A stretch of 64,000 bases of DNA, taken from NCBI GenBank assembly GCA_963643465.1, contig CAVIJT010000005.1, positions 62,001 through 126,000 on the forward strand, given 5' to 3'. A model generated the notes under the pieces. That model was given only the letters and a program-made list of their open reading frames with translations. It did no database searches and was not told the DNA's origin. A program made the translations under genes and the position numbers. Shown piece after piece: positions 55,027-63,247 of this stretch; positions within the stretch are counted from its first letter, which is position 1, and each line of letters begins with the position of its first letter. Source of the stretch: CAG-411 sp963643465 (GTDB lineage Bacteria > Bacillota > Clostridia > Lachnospirales > Lachnospiraceae).

Positions 55027-56496
55027 ATGAAAAAACAAGGAAGAGTATTGATGGCAATGACAATGGCAGTTGCAATGGCAACCGCAACAATTGGTTCTAT
55101 GATACCAACAAATGGCATTACCGCAGAAGCAGCAAGTATTAGATTGAGCAAAACCAGTTTGACTATGAAAGTGGGACAGAGTAAGCAGTTAAAAGTAAAA
55201 GGAACAAAGAAAACCGTAAAATGGAGCGTAAGCAATGGCAAAATTGTGAAAGTTACAAAGAAAGGAAAAGTAACTGCAAAGAAAGCAGGAAATGCAAAAG
55301 TATATGCTAAGATAAAAGGAAAGAAGTTGACTTGTAAAGTAAAGGTAACTGCTTCAGAAAATGGACTAGCAACACCAAGTATTAGTCCGACAGCAACTGC
55401 AACAGTTGCACCGGCTAGCACAATGACAGGAAATACTACAGGTTCTAGCACAGGCTCTAGCAGTGGTTCTAGTACATCTTCAAAAGCTACCAGTACACCA
55501 AAAGTAACAGGTACACCAAATGTTACCACTGGATCAAGTGTGACTCCAGAAGCTACCAGTAAGCCAGAGGGAACAGAAAAACCAGAAAGCACAAAGAAAC
55601 CTGGAAAAACAGATTCACCAGAGGCAACATATGCGCCAGAAGAGTCATCAGAGCCAGACGTAACAAAGAAACCAAAGGAGACGAAAGAACCAGAAGGAAC
55701 AACTGCGCCAGCGGAGTCATCAGATCCAGATGCAACAAAGAAACCAAAGGAAACAAAAGAGCCAGAAGATCCGGACGCAACAACAGCACCAGAGGAAACC
55801 AATGATCCAGAGGAGACAGATGGACCAAAGGCAACACCAACAGTAAAACCAGACACCACAGATGCTCCTACACAGGGCGATGTGACAGAAATTGAAGTTG
55901 GTGATACAAAGTCAGCTACAGTAGATGGTGTTAAGACTACATATATAGCTCGAAATGACATGATAATTGTGAAAGTAGAGAATACTTCCAAAGAAGCAAA
56001 GCGTATAAATATGGATATTAATATGTTCGATTCTAAAGGAGAAAATATAGATTCTGGTTGGTTTTATGTTTCTTATTTAGGTGCAGGGCAAGTATATTAT
56101 GATTGTGTATACAATTTTGATGAGGAGGTTTTAGAAAAGTATACCGTATCTAACATTAAAATAGAACAGGCATCTTCCTATTATGTGGATTGTTTAAAGG
56201 ATATTAAAGTAACTCCAGACAAGGGAACTGATATGAATATTGGAGAGGTAACATTAGAGTACACTGGTGATGTTTCCGTTTTGAATGGAGAAAAGGTTTA
56301 TGTGCAAGGAGCCATTGTATATTATGATGACAATGATAATATTGTATATATTACAAGCATATACGAAGGCATGGAATGTTCTGAGGGAAATACTACAGCA
56401 ACAGAAAGGGTATCTTCATATATAGATGAAGCCGTACGTTATGAGGTTATATTATGTGGAGCGACCTATGCGGATTTAGATGACGACGAATACTAG
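55027..56496 (+). CDS. Secreted Big2 protein with long Thr/Pro/Glu linker and C-terminal beta domain (paralogue 1)
   Basis: This 489-residue protein has a signal peptide (MKKQGRVLMAMTMAVAMATA, cleavage after AEA-A) and a Lys-rich Big2 domain (~37-113: SIRLSKTSLTMKVGQSKQL, KKGKVTAKKAGNAKV). A ~170-residue linker rich in Thr, Pro, Glu, Ser and Lys follows, with repeated KKPKETKEPE and PEETNDPEE-like units. The C-terminal ~200 residues form an acidic beta-type domain (EIEVGDTKSATVDGVKTTY, ...VYVQGAIVYYDDNDNIVY). No sortase motif is seen. It shares both end domains with the gene at 56751. The linker codon repeats may vary by slippage. Role unknown, likely surface or matrix. Confidence 0.75.
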   Translation: MKKQGRVLMAMTMAVAMATATIGSMIPTNGITAEAASIRLSKTSLTMKVGQSKQLKVKGTKKTVKWSVSNGKIVKVTKKGKVTAKKAGNAKVYAKIKGKKLTCKVKVTASENGLATPSISPTATATVAPASTMTGNTTGSSTGSSSGSSTSSKATSTPKVTGTPNVTTGSSVTPEATSKPEGTEKPESTKKPGKTDSPEATYAPEESSEPDVTKKPKETKEPEGTTAPAESSDPDATKKPKETKEPEDPDATTAPEETNDPEETDGPKATPTVKPDTTDAPTQGDVTEIEVGDTKSATVDGVKTTYIARNDMIIVKVENTSKEAKRINMDINMFDSKGENIDSGWFYVSYLGAGQVYYDCVYNFDEEVLEKYTVSNIKIEQASSYYVDCLKDIKVTPDKGTDMNIGEVTLEYTGDVSVLNGEKVYVQGAIVYYDDNDNIVYITSIYEGMECSEGNTTATERVSSYIDEAVRYEVILCGATYADLDDDEY

Positions 56497-56750
56497 AATA
56501 CGAATAATAGTAGAGGTTAGTATGGCAGAAAATTTTAGAAAAGGGTTATAAAAGAAGATAGAATCATGGCATGTATGTCGTGGTTCTATTTTTTGGTGTA
56601 AGTAACGAGGAAAAAATAAAAAAATGCACAAATAGTACAAGAATCTGTATTATACTATATGAGAGAAGATAGAATTTAATAAGGCAATGTACTATTTGTA
56701 ATGTAAATGATGTCTTGCAAAGTCCTATAGGATTGGAAAGGAGCAAGGGA

Positions 56751-57851
56751 ATGAAAAAATATGGGAGAGTATGGATAGCAATATGGATGGCTGTTGCAAT
56801 GGTAACAACCACAATGGGGGCAATGATAGCTGTCGATAAAATTATTTTAGAAGCAGCAAGTATAAGGCTGAACAAAACCAGCTTAAATATGAAAGTAGGA
56901 CAGAGCAAGTGGTTGAAAGTAAAAGGGACAAAGAAAACAGTAAAATGGAGCGTAAGTAATAAAAAAATTGTAAAAGTTACTAAAAAAGGGAAAGTAACTG
57001 CCAAGAAGGCGGGAAATGCAAAGGTATATGCAAAGATAAAGGGAAAGAAGTTAATCTGTAAAGTAAAGGTAGTAAACGCTACTATTGTACCAACAATAAC
57101 TACGGAATCCAGCATTCATGTGTTTCCAACGGAAACTAGCGAACCAAAAGAGACAGTAGAACAAACGAACGAGCCAGAAGTAACAAGCATTCCTGTGACA
57201 GGGATTGAAGAAATCAAAGTGGGAGACACAAAAACAACCACCGGGTCTGGTGTGAGTATTACATATACGGCAAGGCAGAATTTGTTGATTATAAAAATGG
57301 AAAATACAACGAAAGATGCAAAATCGGTAAGCGTGACCATGGATTTTTTAGATTCAAAGGGAAATATCGTAAATGATATATCATGCCTTTATCCAGAAAC
57401 CATTTCTCATTTAAGTGCAGGACAAACTTATTACGCATTTGCCCAGTGCGCCAATACTTGTGATGTGGAAAGTTATGTGATACAGAAATTGCAAATTGGG
57501 GAAGCCTCTTTCCATGAGGTAGATTGTCTGAGTAATATAAAAGTAACATCAGAAGAACAAAAAAATAAGGAAGGACAGGTTACGGGAATAACAGAACTGA
57601 CCTATGAATATATAGGTGAGGATATTTCAAAGTTAAACGGAAAATCTGTTCATGTATATGGAGCGGTTGTATATTATGATTCCAACAATAATATTGTAGA
57701 TTTTTTTAATTTAAGAGAGACCATAAAAATTTCCAGCGAAAATAACAAAATAACAGGTTATAGTTTCTCCTTGGAGGAAAATGCAGATCATTATATAATA
57801 ATATTGAGCGGTGCCGAATATTCTGGCGATGATTATGAGTATGACGGGTGA
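56751..57851 (+). CDS. Secreted Big2 protein with short linker and C-terminal beta domain (paralogue 2)
   Basis: This 366-residue paralogue of the 55027 product has a signal peptide (MKKYGRVWIAIWMAVAMVTT), an almost identical Big2 domain (SIRLNKTSLNMKVGQSKWL, KKGKVTAKKAGNAKV) and the same type of C-terminal domain (EIKVGDTKTTTGSGVSITY, VHVYGAVVYYDSNNNIV). Its linker is only ~40 residues. AAAGGAG supports the ATG at 56751 rather than the upstream in-frame codon at 56715. The pair is a tandem duplication in which the central linkers diverged or expanded. The ~250-base gap before it has a TATACT-type -10 but no clear -35. Confidence 0.75.
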   Translation: MKKYGRVWIAIWMAVAMVTTTMGAMIAVDKIILEAASIRLNKTSLNMKVGQSKWLKVKGTKKTVKWSVSNKKIVKVTKKGKVTAKKAGNAKVYAKIKGKKLICKVKVVNATIVPTITTESSIHVFPTETSEPKETVEQTNEPEVTSIPVTGIEEIKVGDTKTTTGSGVSITYTARQNLLIIKMENTTKDAKSVSVTMDFLDSKGNIVNDISCLYPETISHLSAGQTYYAFAQCANTCDVESYVIQKLQIGEASFHEVDCLSNIKVTSEEQKNKEGQVTGITELTYEYIGEDISKLNGKSVHVYGAVVYYDSNNNIVDFFNLRETIKISSENNKITGYSFSLEENADHYIIILSGAEYSGDDYEYDG

Positions 57852-57944
57852 GGGAATAAAAGAAAAAGCCGATATTCTATAGAAGGATTTTTAGGCAGCA
57901 GCATAAGTAGTTGAGACGAATTTGTATGGCAGAAAGGAATGGAT

Positions 57945-58412
57945 ATGGAGAAAACAAATGTAATGCGAGTATTGGAACAGAAAAAAGTTTTCTATGAAGC
58001 ACATTGTTATGTAGAAACTGGAAAAGTTGCAGGATTAGAAGTTGCAGAGGTTTTGGGAGAAGATCCGAAGCAAGTATTTAAGACTTTGGTAACCATAGGA
58101 GCATCTAAAAAGTATTATGTATTTGTAGTTCCGGTAAATAAGGAATTGCATTTAAAGAAAGCAGCAAAGGTGGTAGGAGAAAAGAGTATTGCTATGATTA
58201 AGGCAAAAGAATTGCTTCCGTTGACAGGATATATTCATGGAGGATGTTCTCCTATTGGTATGAAAAAATTTTTCCGTACAACCATAGATGAGAGTGCAAA
58301 AGAAGTGGATACCATATTTATTAGTGGTGGAAAAGTTGGATATCAGGTGCAGTTAAAACCAGAAGATTTGGCAAAAGTCATTCGGTATGAATTTGCAGAT
58401 ATAACAGAATAA
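57945..58412 (+). CDS. ybaK: YbaK/EbsC-family Cys-tRNA(Pro) deacylase
   Basis: This 155-residue editing enzyme hydrolyses Cys-tRNA(Pro). Family motifs are VMRVLEQKKVFYEAHCY, GLEVAEVLGEDPKQVFKTLV, KAAKVVGEKSIAMI and GYIHGGCSPIGMKK (the GCSP segment with the key Lys region upstream). The ATG at 57939 abuts AAAGGA; the one at 57945 has a 6-base spacer and is preferred. Monocistronic. Confidence 0.92.
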   Translation: MEKTNVMRVLEQKKVFYEAHCYVETGKVAGLEVAEVLGEDPKQVFKTLVTIGASKKYYVFVVPVNKELHLKKAAKVVGEKSIAMIKAKELLPLTGYIHGGCSPIGMKKFFRTTIDESAKEVDTIFISGGKVGYQVQLKPEDLAKVIRYEFADITE

Positions 58413-58422
58413 AGGCAGTTTA

Positions 58423-58458
58423 AGAGGCGGTTATGGGGATAACAGCCTCTCTTTTTTA
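58423..58458 (+). terminator. Terminator after ybaK
   Basis: AGAGGCGGTTAT pairs with ATAACAGCCTCT (one mismatch) and is followed by CTTTTTTATT. Confidence 0.88.
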
Positions 58459-58467
58459 TTTATATGG

Positions 58468-58913
58468 TTAAGAGTGTCAAAAGCCTATAATTTTTTGCAC
58501 GCTCGTCAAATTGCACAATTTGAAATTGCGATTTGCAGATGGTGTCCGTACCAGTCAACCACCGCAGATACGTCGATTTCGCCCATTTTGCTCCATCGCC
58601 TATTGGCAGATATGAGCCTTGCACTTCGATTACGCTTACGCTTCATCTCAGTCGCGGGCTTCGCCCTATAGAATACAATATACACACTATGCTTCAAAAG
58701 CGAGCTTGTACACATAGTGTGTACATGTATTCTGCATGGCTCATTGCTTACGCGCAAACAGTGCTGCAACATCTGCGCTTACTCACAAAATCGGGCGAAA
58801 TTCTCCTATCGTCTGCTTGTGTTTGCTTAGCACGAACACCATCTGCAAACTGTTATTTTATTGTTGTGCAATTTGACAAGTACAATTTAGGTTATGAGCT
58901 TTTGACACTTTAA
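58468..58913. mobile_element. 446-bp imperfect palindrome bounded by TTAA (MITE-like element or large hairpin RNA)
   Basis: The ends are inverted repeats: TTAAGAGTGTCAAAAGC on the left and, reverse-complemented, TTAAAGTGTCAAAAGC on the right. Matching blocks continue inward in order on both arms: GTCAAATTGCACAA; TTTGCAGATGGTGT; ATTTCGCCC with ATTTTG; AGAATACA with ACACACTATG. The axis is near 58700-58712. Base composition is richer in GC than the flanks. No ORF with a ribosome site lies inside. It occupies the gap between the ybaK terminator and the HMA promoter. The TTAA at both ends could be a target duplication. Confidence 0.7.
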
Positions 58914-58972
58914 ACTTTATAGGGGGTTGCTCCACTTTGTTTCTGAATGTGGGGGAGACAGTTAATTTACAC

Positions 58973-59001
58973 TTGACAGAAAAGGGAAAATGGATTATAC
59001 T
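58973..59001 (+). promoter_or_regulatory. Promoter of the HMA/P-type ATPase operon
   Basis: TTGACA and TATACT are spaced by 17 bases; only one base differs from consensus. Confidence 0.8.
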
Positions 59002-59012
59002 AAAAGTAACAA

Positions 59013-59028
59013 ATGAACAATCGTTCAT
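59013..59028. promoter_or_regulatory. Candidate ArsR/SmtB-type operator
   Basis: ATGAAC-AATC-GTTCAT is a perfect 6-4-6 dyad just downstream of the -10 at the expected start site. The TGAACA-like half-sites resemble operators of metal-sensing ArsR/SmtB repressors. No such regulator gene is in the window. Confidence 0.55.
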
Positions 59029-59061
59029 ATGTGGAAATAATAAGAGAAAGGGGTCTTTCGT

Positions 59062-59280
59062 ATGAAAAAGACATATAAAATTGAAGTGGATTGTGCCAAT
59101 TGCGCAAATAAGATGGAAGATGCGGCTAAAAAAACAGAGGGTGTAAAAGACGCGGTTGTTAATTTTATGACATTGAAGATGAAAGTGGAATTTGAAGATG
59201 GAGCAGATGTGGATGCGGTCATGCAGCAAGTGCTTGCTAATTGCAAGAAGGTAGAGGATGATTGCGAAATCTTCTTGTAA
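59062..59280 (+). CDS. Heavy-metal-associated (HMA) domain protein
   Basis: This 72-residue protein has a stand-alone ferredoxin-like HMA fold with the metal-binding pair in VDCANCANKMED (C-x2-C) and the later conserved hydrophobics VKDAVVNFMTLKMKVEF. Two extra Cys (NCKK, DDCE) lie near the end. HMA proteins deliver metals to P-type ATPases. The ATPase encoded 41 bases downstream lacks its own N-terminal HMA domain, so this protein probably works in trans. Confidence 0.88.
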   Translation: MKKTYKIEVDCANCANKMEDAAKKTEGVKDAVVNFMTLKMKVEFEDGADVDAVMQQVLANCKKVEDDCEIFL

Positions 59281-59327
59281 GAGAGTGTTATAAATCTTTG
59301 CAAAGCGTGCAAGAAAGGTAGATGCCT

Positions 59328-61238
59328 ATGAATAAAAAGCAGAAAAAAATGCTGGTGAGAATTTTGGCAGCGGCAGCACTAATGATACTGTTGGAATGTA
59401 TTCCATTTGAGCAATTTGCCCTTGCAGAACCATGGAATCGATTGCTGCTGTTTGTCTGTTATATGATACCGTATTTCATCATCGGCTACGATATTTTGCG
59501 AAAAGCCTGGAAAGGAATTCGAAACCGTCAGCCATTTGACGAGTGTCTCCTTATGACCATTGCAACTGTGGGAGCTATTGTATTGGCACTTTACCAGACT
59601 GGGGATTTTGTAGAGGCAGTTGCGGTTATGTTATTTTACCAGATTGGTGAATGGTTTCAAAGTTATGCCGTTGGAAAAAGTCGGAGAAATATTAGTGATT
59701 TGATGGATATTCGTCCAGATTACGCCAACATTTTAGTAGATGGACAATTGGAGCAGGTGGACCCGGATGAGGTGGAAATTGGAACTATAATTGTGGTACA
59801 GCCTGGAGAGAAGATACCATTGGACGGTGTTATAGTGGAAGGGCAGGCTACCCTTAATACGGCGGCACTTACTGGAGAAAGTATTCCAAGAGAAGCCTCT
59901 GTAGGAGATGAGGTAATTAGTGGCTGTATTAATATGACAGGTGTGCTGAAGATTGAGACTACAAAAGAATTCGAGGAGTCTACCGTTTCTAAGATTTTAG
60001 ATTTGGTGGAGAATGCCAGTTCCAGAAAATCAAAATCTGAGGATTTTATCAGCCGGTTTGCAAGGGTATATACGCCTTTGGTTGTGTATAGTGCCATTGC
60101 ATTAGCATTCCTTCCTCCTATTGTGAGAATGCTGTTTATGGGAGCAGATGCACAATGGGGAAATTGGATTTATCGTGCTTTGACCTTTTTGATTATCAGT
60201 TGTCCATGTGCATTGGTAATCAGCATTCCTCTTAGTTTTTTTGCTGGAATTGGAGGAGCGAGCCGTGAAGGGGTATTGGTGAAGGGGTCTAATTATTTGG
60301 AGCTATTATCTCAGACAAAATATATGGTATTTGATAAAACAGGAACACTAACACAAGGGGTTTTTGAGGTAGATGCCATACACCATAACCAGATGGAAAA
60401 AGAAAAGTTGTTAGAGTATGCAGCATTGGCAGAAAGTGCCAGTTCTCATCCAATCAGTAAAAGTTTGCAGCGGGCTTATGGAAAAGAAATCGACCGCAGT
60501 CGTGTTACAGATATTCAGGAAATCAGTGGAAATGGTGTTACGGCAAAAGTAGATGGCATTTCAGTGGCAGCAGGTAACGCAAAACTTATGGAAAAATTAG
60601 GGATTCCTTACAAAGAATGTCATCGAGTGGGAACCATTATTCATATGGCAGTAGATGGAGAATATGCCGGACATATTATAATTGCAGATGCTATAAAGGA
60701 ACATGCAAAAGAGGCTTTGGCAGAACTTAAGAAAAATGGTATCGTGCAAACGATTATGCTGACAGGGGATGCAAAAGCAGTGGCAGACCATGTGGCAAAA
60801 GAACTTGGAATTGATCAGGTTTACAGTGAGTTGCTACCGGGAGATAAGGTAGAAAAAGTGGAAGAGATTCTTGCTTCTAAGCCAGAAAAAGCGAAGTTAG
60901 CATTTGTAGGAGATGGAATCAATGATGCACCAGTATTATCCAGAGCAGATATCGGAATTGCCATGGGAGCTATGGGTTCCGATGCAGCTATAGAGGCGGC
61001 GGATGTGGTCCTTATGGATGATGACCCTGCAAAGATTGCAAAAGCAATTAAGATTTCCAGAAAGTGTTTGCGCATTGTATATGAGAATATATATATTGCC
61101 ATTGGAATTAAATTAGTCTGTTTATTATTAGGAGCCATTGGAATTGCAAATATGTGGACTGCTATTTTTGCCGATGTAGGTGTGATGATACTTGCAGTAT
61201 TAAATGCCATTCGTGCTTTATTTACAAAAAAAAGGTAA
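59328..61238 (+). CDS. Heavy-metal P-type ATPase (P1B, Cd/Zn/Pb type)
   Basis: This 636-residue membrane pump has about eight helices. The P1B signature C292-P-C294 lies in the sixth (SCPCALV). The actuator TGES motif is in LTGESIPRE, the phosphorylated Asp is D336 in DKTGTLT, and SSHPISK and GDGINDAP (D529) are present. The C-terminal helix pair carries a Lys-rich end. A CPC motif with a conserved Asp-rich C-terminus, and no HMA at the N-terminus, suggests export of Zn, Cd or Pb; Co is possible. The operon has the HMA gene and a metalloregulator-like operator. Starts at 59322 and 59328 are close; 59328 has the better spacing to GAAAGG. The stop codon is inside the repeat element at 61234. 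Confidence 0.93.
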   Translation: MNKKQKKMLVRILAAAALMILLECIPFEQFALAEPWNRLLLFVCYMIPYFIIGYDILRKAWKGIRNRQPFDECLLMTIATVGAIVLALYQTGDFVEAVAVMLFYQIGEWFQSYAVGKSRRNISDLMDIRPDYANILVDGQLEQVDPDEVEIGTIIVVQPGEKIPLDGVIVEGQATLNTAALTGESIPREASVGDEVISGCINMTGVLKIETTKEFEESTVSKILDLVENASSRKSKSEDFISRFARVYTPLVVYSAIALAFLPPIVRMLFMGADAQWGNWIYRALTFLIISCPCALVISIPLSFFAGIGGASREGVLVKGSNYLELLSQTKYMVFDKTGTLTQGVFEVDAIHHNQMEKEKLLEYAALAESASSHPISKSLQRAYGKEIDRSRVTDIQEISGNGVTAKVDGISVAAGNAKLMEKLGIPYKECHRVGTIIHMAVDGEYAGHIIIADAIKEHAKEALAELKKNGIVQTIMLTGDAKAVADHVAKELGIDQVYSELLPGDKVEKVEEILASKPEKAKLAFVGDGINDAPVLSRADIGIAMGAMGSDAAIEAADVVLMDDDPAKIAKAIKISRKCLRIVYENIYIAIGIKLVCLLLGAIGIANMWTAIFADVGVMILAVLNAIRALFTKKR

Positions 61239-61428
61239 CTATTCAGAACACTCTATAATGGAACAATTAGATACGTTATGCTAGCATATAAGTAGATGAT
61301 TGTTCCATTATAGAGGCATTCGAATAGAGTTGCTCCTCATATATGAGCAGTCTTAGTGCATAGCACGGAACTGGAGTCCGTAAGGACGACGAGTGCGAAT
61401 ATATGGGGAGGGGTTCTGAATAATTACC
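61234..61428. mobile_element. 195-bp element with 16-bp terminal inverted repeats and an internal hairpin
   Basis: GGTAACTATTCAGAAC at the left end is the near-exact reverse complement of GTTCTGAATAATTACC at the right (15 of 16). Inside, CTCTATAATGGAACAA (61251-61266) pairs perfectly with 61300-61315. The left end contains the stop codon of the P-type ATPase. A copy of the right end occurs at 11895-11916. No ORF is inside; it looks like a small non-autonomous repeat of the BIME or MITE type. Confidence 0.68.
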
Positions 61429-61438
61429 AAACTATAAA

Positions 61439-61472
61439 AAATGTGCTACACATTAAGTGTAGCACATTTTTT
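61439..61472. terminator. Bidirectional terminator between ATPase element and chemoreceptor gene
   Basis: The perfect 13-bp stem AAATGTGCTACAC/GTGTAGCACATTT has an ATTAA loop and T- and A-runs on both sides. Confidence 0.92.
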
Positions 61473-61478
61473 TATGAT

Positions 61479-63233
61479 TTATAGTTTGGTAAATACTGAA
61501 GTTTCTTTGTTTAAATCTTCGGAAATCTGTTGATTTTCGTTCATTCGATTTAAAATATTTTCCATATCTACTACTAATACCTGTGTACTATTTGCTACTC
61601 CATTAACACCTTCCACACCGTCGTTTAACGCGTGAGAAATGGTATTTAAGGAGCTTGCAATATCTGAAATGGATTCTCGTAAGTTTGCTGTTTTTCCAGC
61701 AAATTCGTTCATGACATTTTCAATATAAGAAGCATTCTCTTCGTATTTTACACCAGTTTTTACGAATTCTTCAAACTCAGGGAGAATGGATTCGTTCATG
61801 TATACAACTAAGTTATTTGCATTATCTGCAAGATTATGTACTGCATGAATTACACTGGAGTTAATATGTTGAATGCGGTTTGCATTCTCGGTACTTGATT
61901 CTGCCAATTGACGAATTTCTTCTGCAACAACAGCAAATCCTTTTCCTGCTTCACCTGCTCTTGCAGCCTCAATAGAAGCGTTCAGTGCAAGAAGATTGGT
62001 TTGACTGGCAATATCCAAAATACCATCGGTTAAGGAATTTACCTGTTCTACGCTCTTGCTTTCCTCGATTGCCTGTTCCAGTACACTGAGGATTTCATTT
62101 ACTTTCTGTTCGGTGTTGCTAAGGTTTGCACGAGCAGAGCGTTCTACTTGGTCTGCCTGCTGCTTCATACCTACAGAGTATTCTTTTAGTTCGTCAGAAC
62201 GTTCTGCAATAGCACGGACTTCGTTGTTGACCGTATCTGTATTTTCGTTGATGCGTTCTACATTATTAGATACATCCATCATAGTAGCGGAAAGTTCTTC
62301 TGTAAGTGCGGATAAGTCGCTGACACTGTCTCCGGAAGTAACTACACTTTGTTTTACATCTTTTACAACTACATCAATCTTTTCAGAGTTATCTACAATG
62401 GTATGGAAAATACTCTGCAATTTTTCAATAAAGTCATTTACACCGTTAGTAAGAAGCTCTAACTCTGCGACTTTTGCAACGGTAAGTCGTTTGGTAAGAT
62501 CACCTTTACGGTTATTGATGTCGGAAAGAATGATACTAAGTTCTTTTTGGGTCTTATGAATAGGTCTAACCACACCAATAATTACGACGAATACAACTAG
62601 GATAATTAAAACCATACTGATTAAAATAATCATAATATTGGTAACAAATGCGCTACGGTAAGTAGCAGAAAGATTTGATTTTGCTTCTGTAGCAAGGGTG
62701 TGTGCCTCTTCATTTAACGAGTCGATATTAGAGCGAATGGCATCTCCATACTCAGCAAATTCATTGTTCGCACACTGATAAGCAAGGGTTGTCTCGCTGT
62801 TCGCACTGTATGCAATCAGGTTTTTCAGTGTGTCTTTGTATAATAAGTAATTTTCGATAATAGCATTGTACTGTTTTGCAGTATCTGCAGTTACATATTG
62901 TTGGTAATCTTTTAACTCTGCTTCCAAAGTAGCTTCATCTTCATCAATTTCTTCAACAATACTTACCATAGTTTCAAATTTGGTGGCAATAATATGGGAG
63001 AGTGCCTTTTGATGGATGTTTTGCACATCTTCCTGTATCTTACTCATGGAGGAAATACTCTCCAGATAGTTGTTTGCAATTTGGTCTGCTTCATTATTGA
63101 CGCTGCGAATATTAGAAAGACCAATGATATTTGAAACAATGGAAAAAATACCTAATATCAAAACCGGAATCATTACAATTTCCCGTATTCCTATTTTGTG
63201 TTTGGTTGTTTTCTTGACTGTAGCCTTCTTCAT
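61479..63233 (-). CDS. Methyl-accepting chemotaxis protein
   Basis: This 584-residue chemoreceptor has TM1 (~18-40), a ~160-residue helical extracytoplasmic sensor of the four-helix type, TM2 (~200-222), HAMP (~225-280) and a cytoplasmic signalling domain with tip LLALNASIEAARAGEAGKGF and VVAEEI. It starts 14 bases after the stop of a sugar-binding protein gene on the same strand. This suggests a shared operon and possible indirect sensing of the bound sugar. GGGGGGAAA is the ribosome site. Confidence 0.92.
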   Translation of the reverse strand: MKKATVKKTTKHKIGIREIVMIPVLILGIFSIVSNIIGLSNIRSVNNEADQIANNYLESISSMSKIQEDVQNIHQKALSHIIATKFETMVSIVEEIDEDEATLEAELKDYQQYVTADTAKQYNAIIENYLLYKDTLKNLIAYSANSETTLAYQCANNEFAEYGDAIRSNIDSLNEEAHTLATEAKSNLSATYRSAFVTNIMIILISMVLIILVVFVVIIGVVRPIHKTQKELSIILSDINNRKGDLTKRLTVAKVAELELLTNGVNDFIEKLQSIFHTIVDNSEKIDVVVKDVKQSVVTSGDSVSDLSALTEELSATMMDVSNNVERINENTDTVNNEVRAIAERSDELKEYSVGMKQQADQVERSARANLSNTEQKVNEILSVLEQAIEESKSVEQVNSLTDGILDIASQTNLLALNASIEAARAGEAGKGFAVVAEEIRQLAESSTENANRIQHINSSVIHAVHNLADNANNLVVYMNESILPEFEEFVKTGVKYEENASYIENVMNEFAGKTANLRESISDIASSLNTISHALNDGVEGVNGVANSTQVLVVDMENILNRMNENQQISEDLNKETSVFTKL

Positions 63234-63247
63234 CTTGTTTCCCCCCT

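Noticed and set aside
54975..55991. 338-codon minus-strand frame antisense to the Big2 protein
   Set aside because: It mirrors the Thr/Pro/Glu repeat codons of a gene with promoter, ribosome site and signal peptide; its own composition (V/S/G/F runs) is that of a shadow frame.
58533..58913. 126-codon frame inside the palindrome
   Set aside because: No ribosome site, Cys/Arg/Leu-rich composition unlike real proteins, and the region is explained by inverted repeats.
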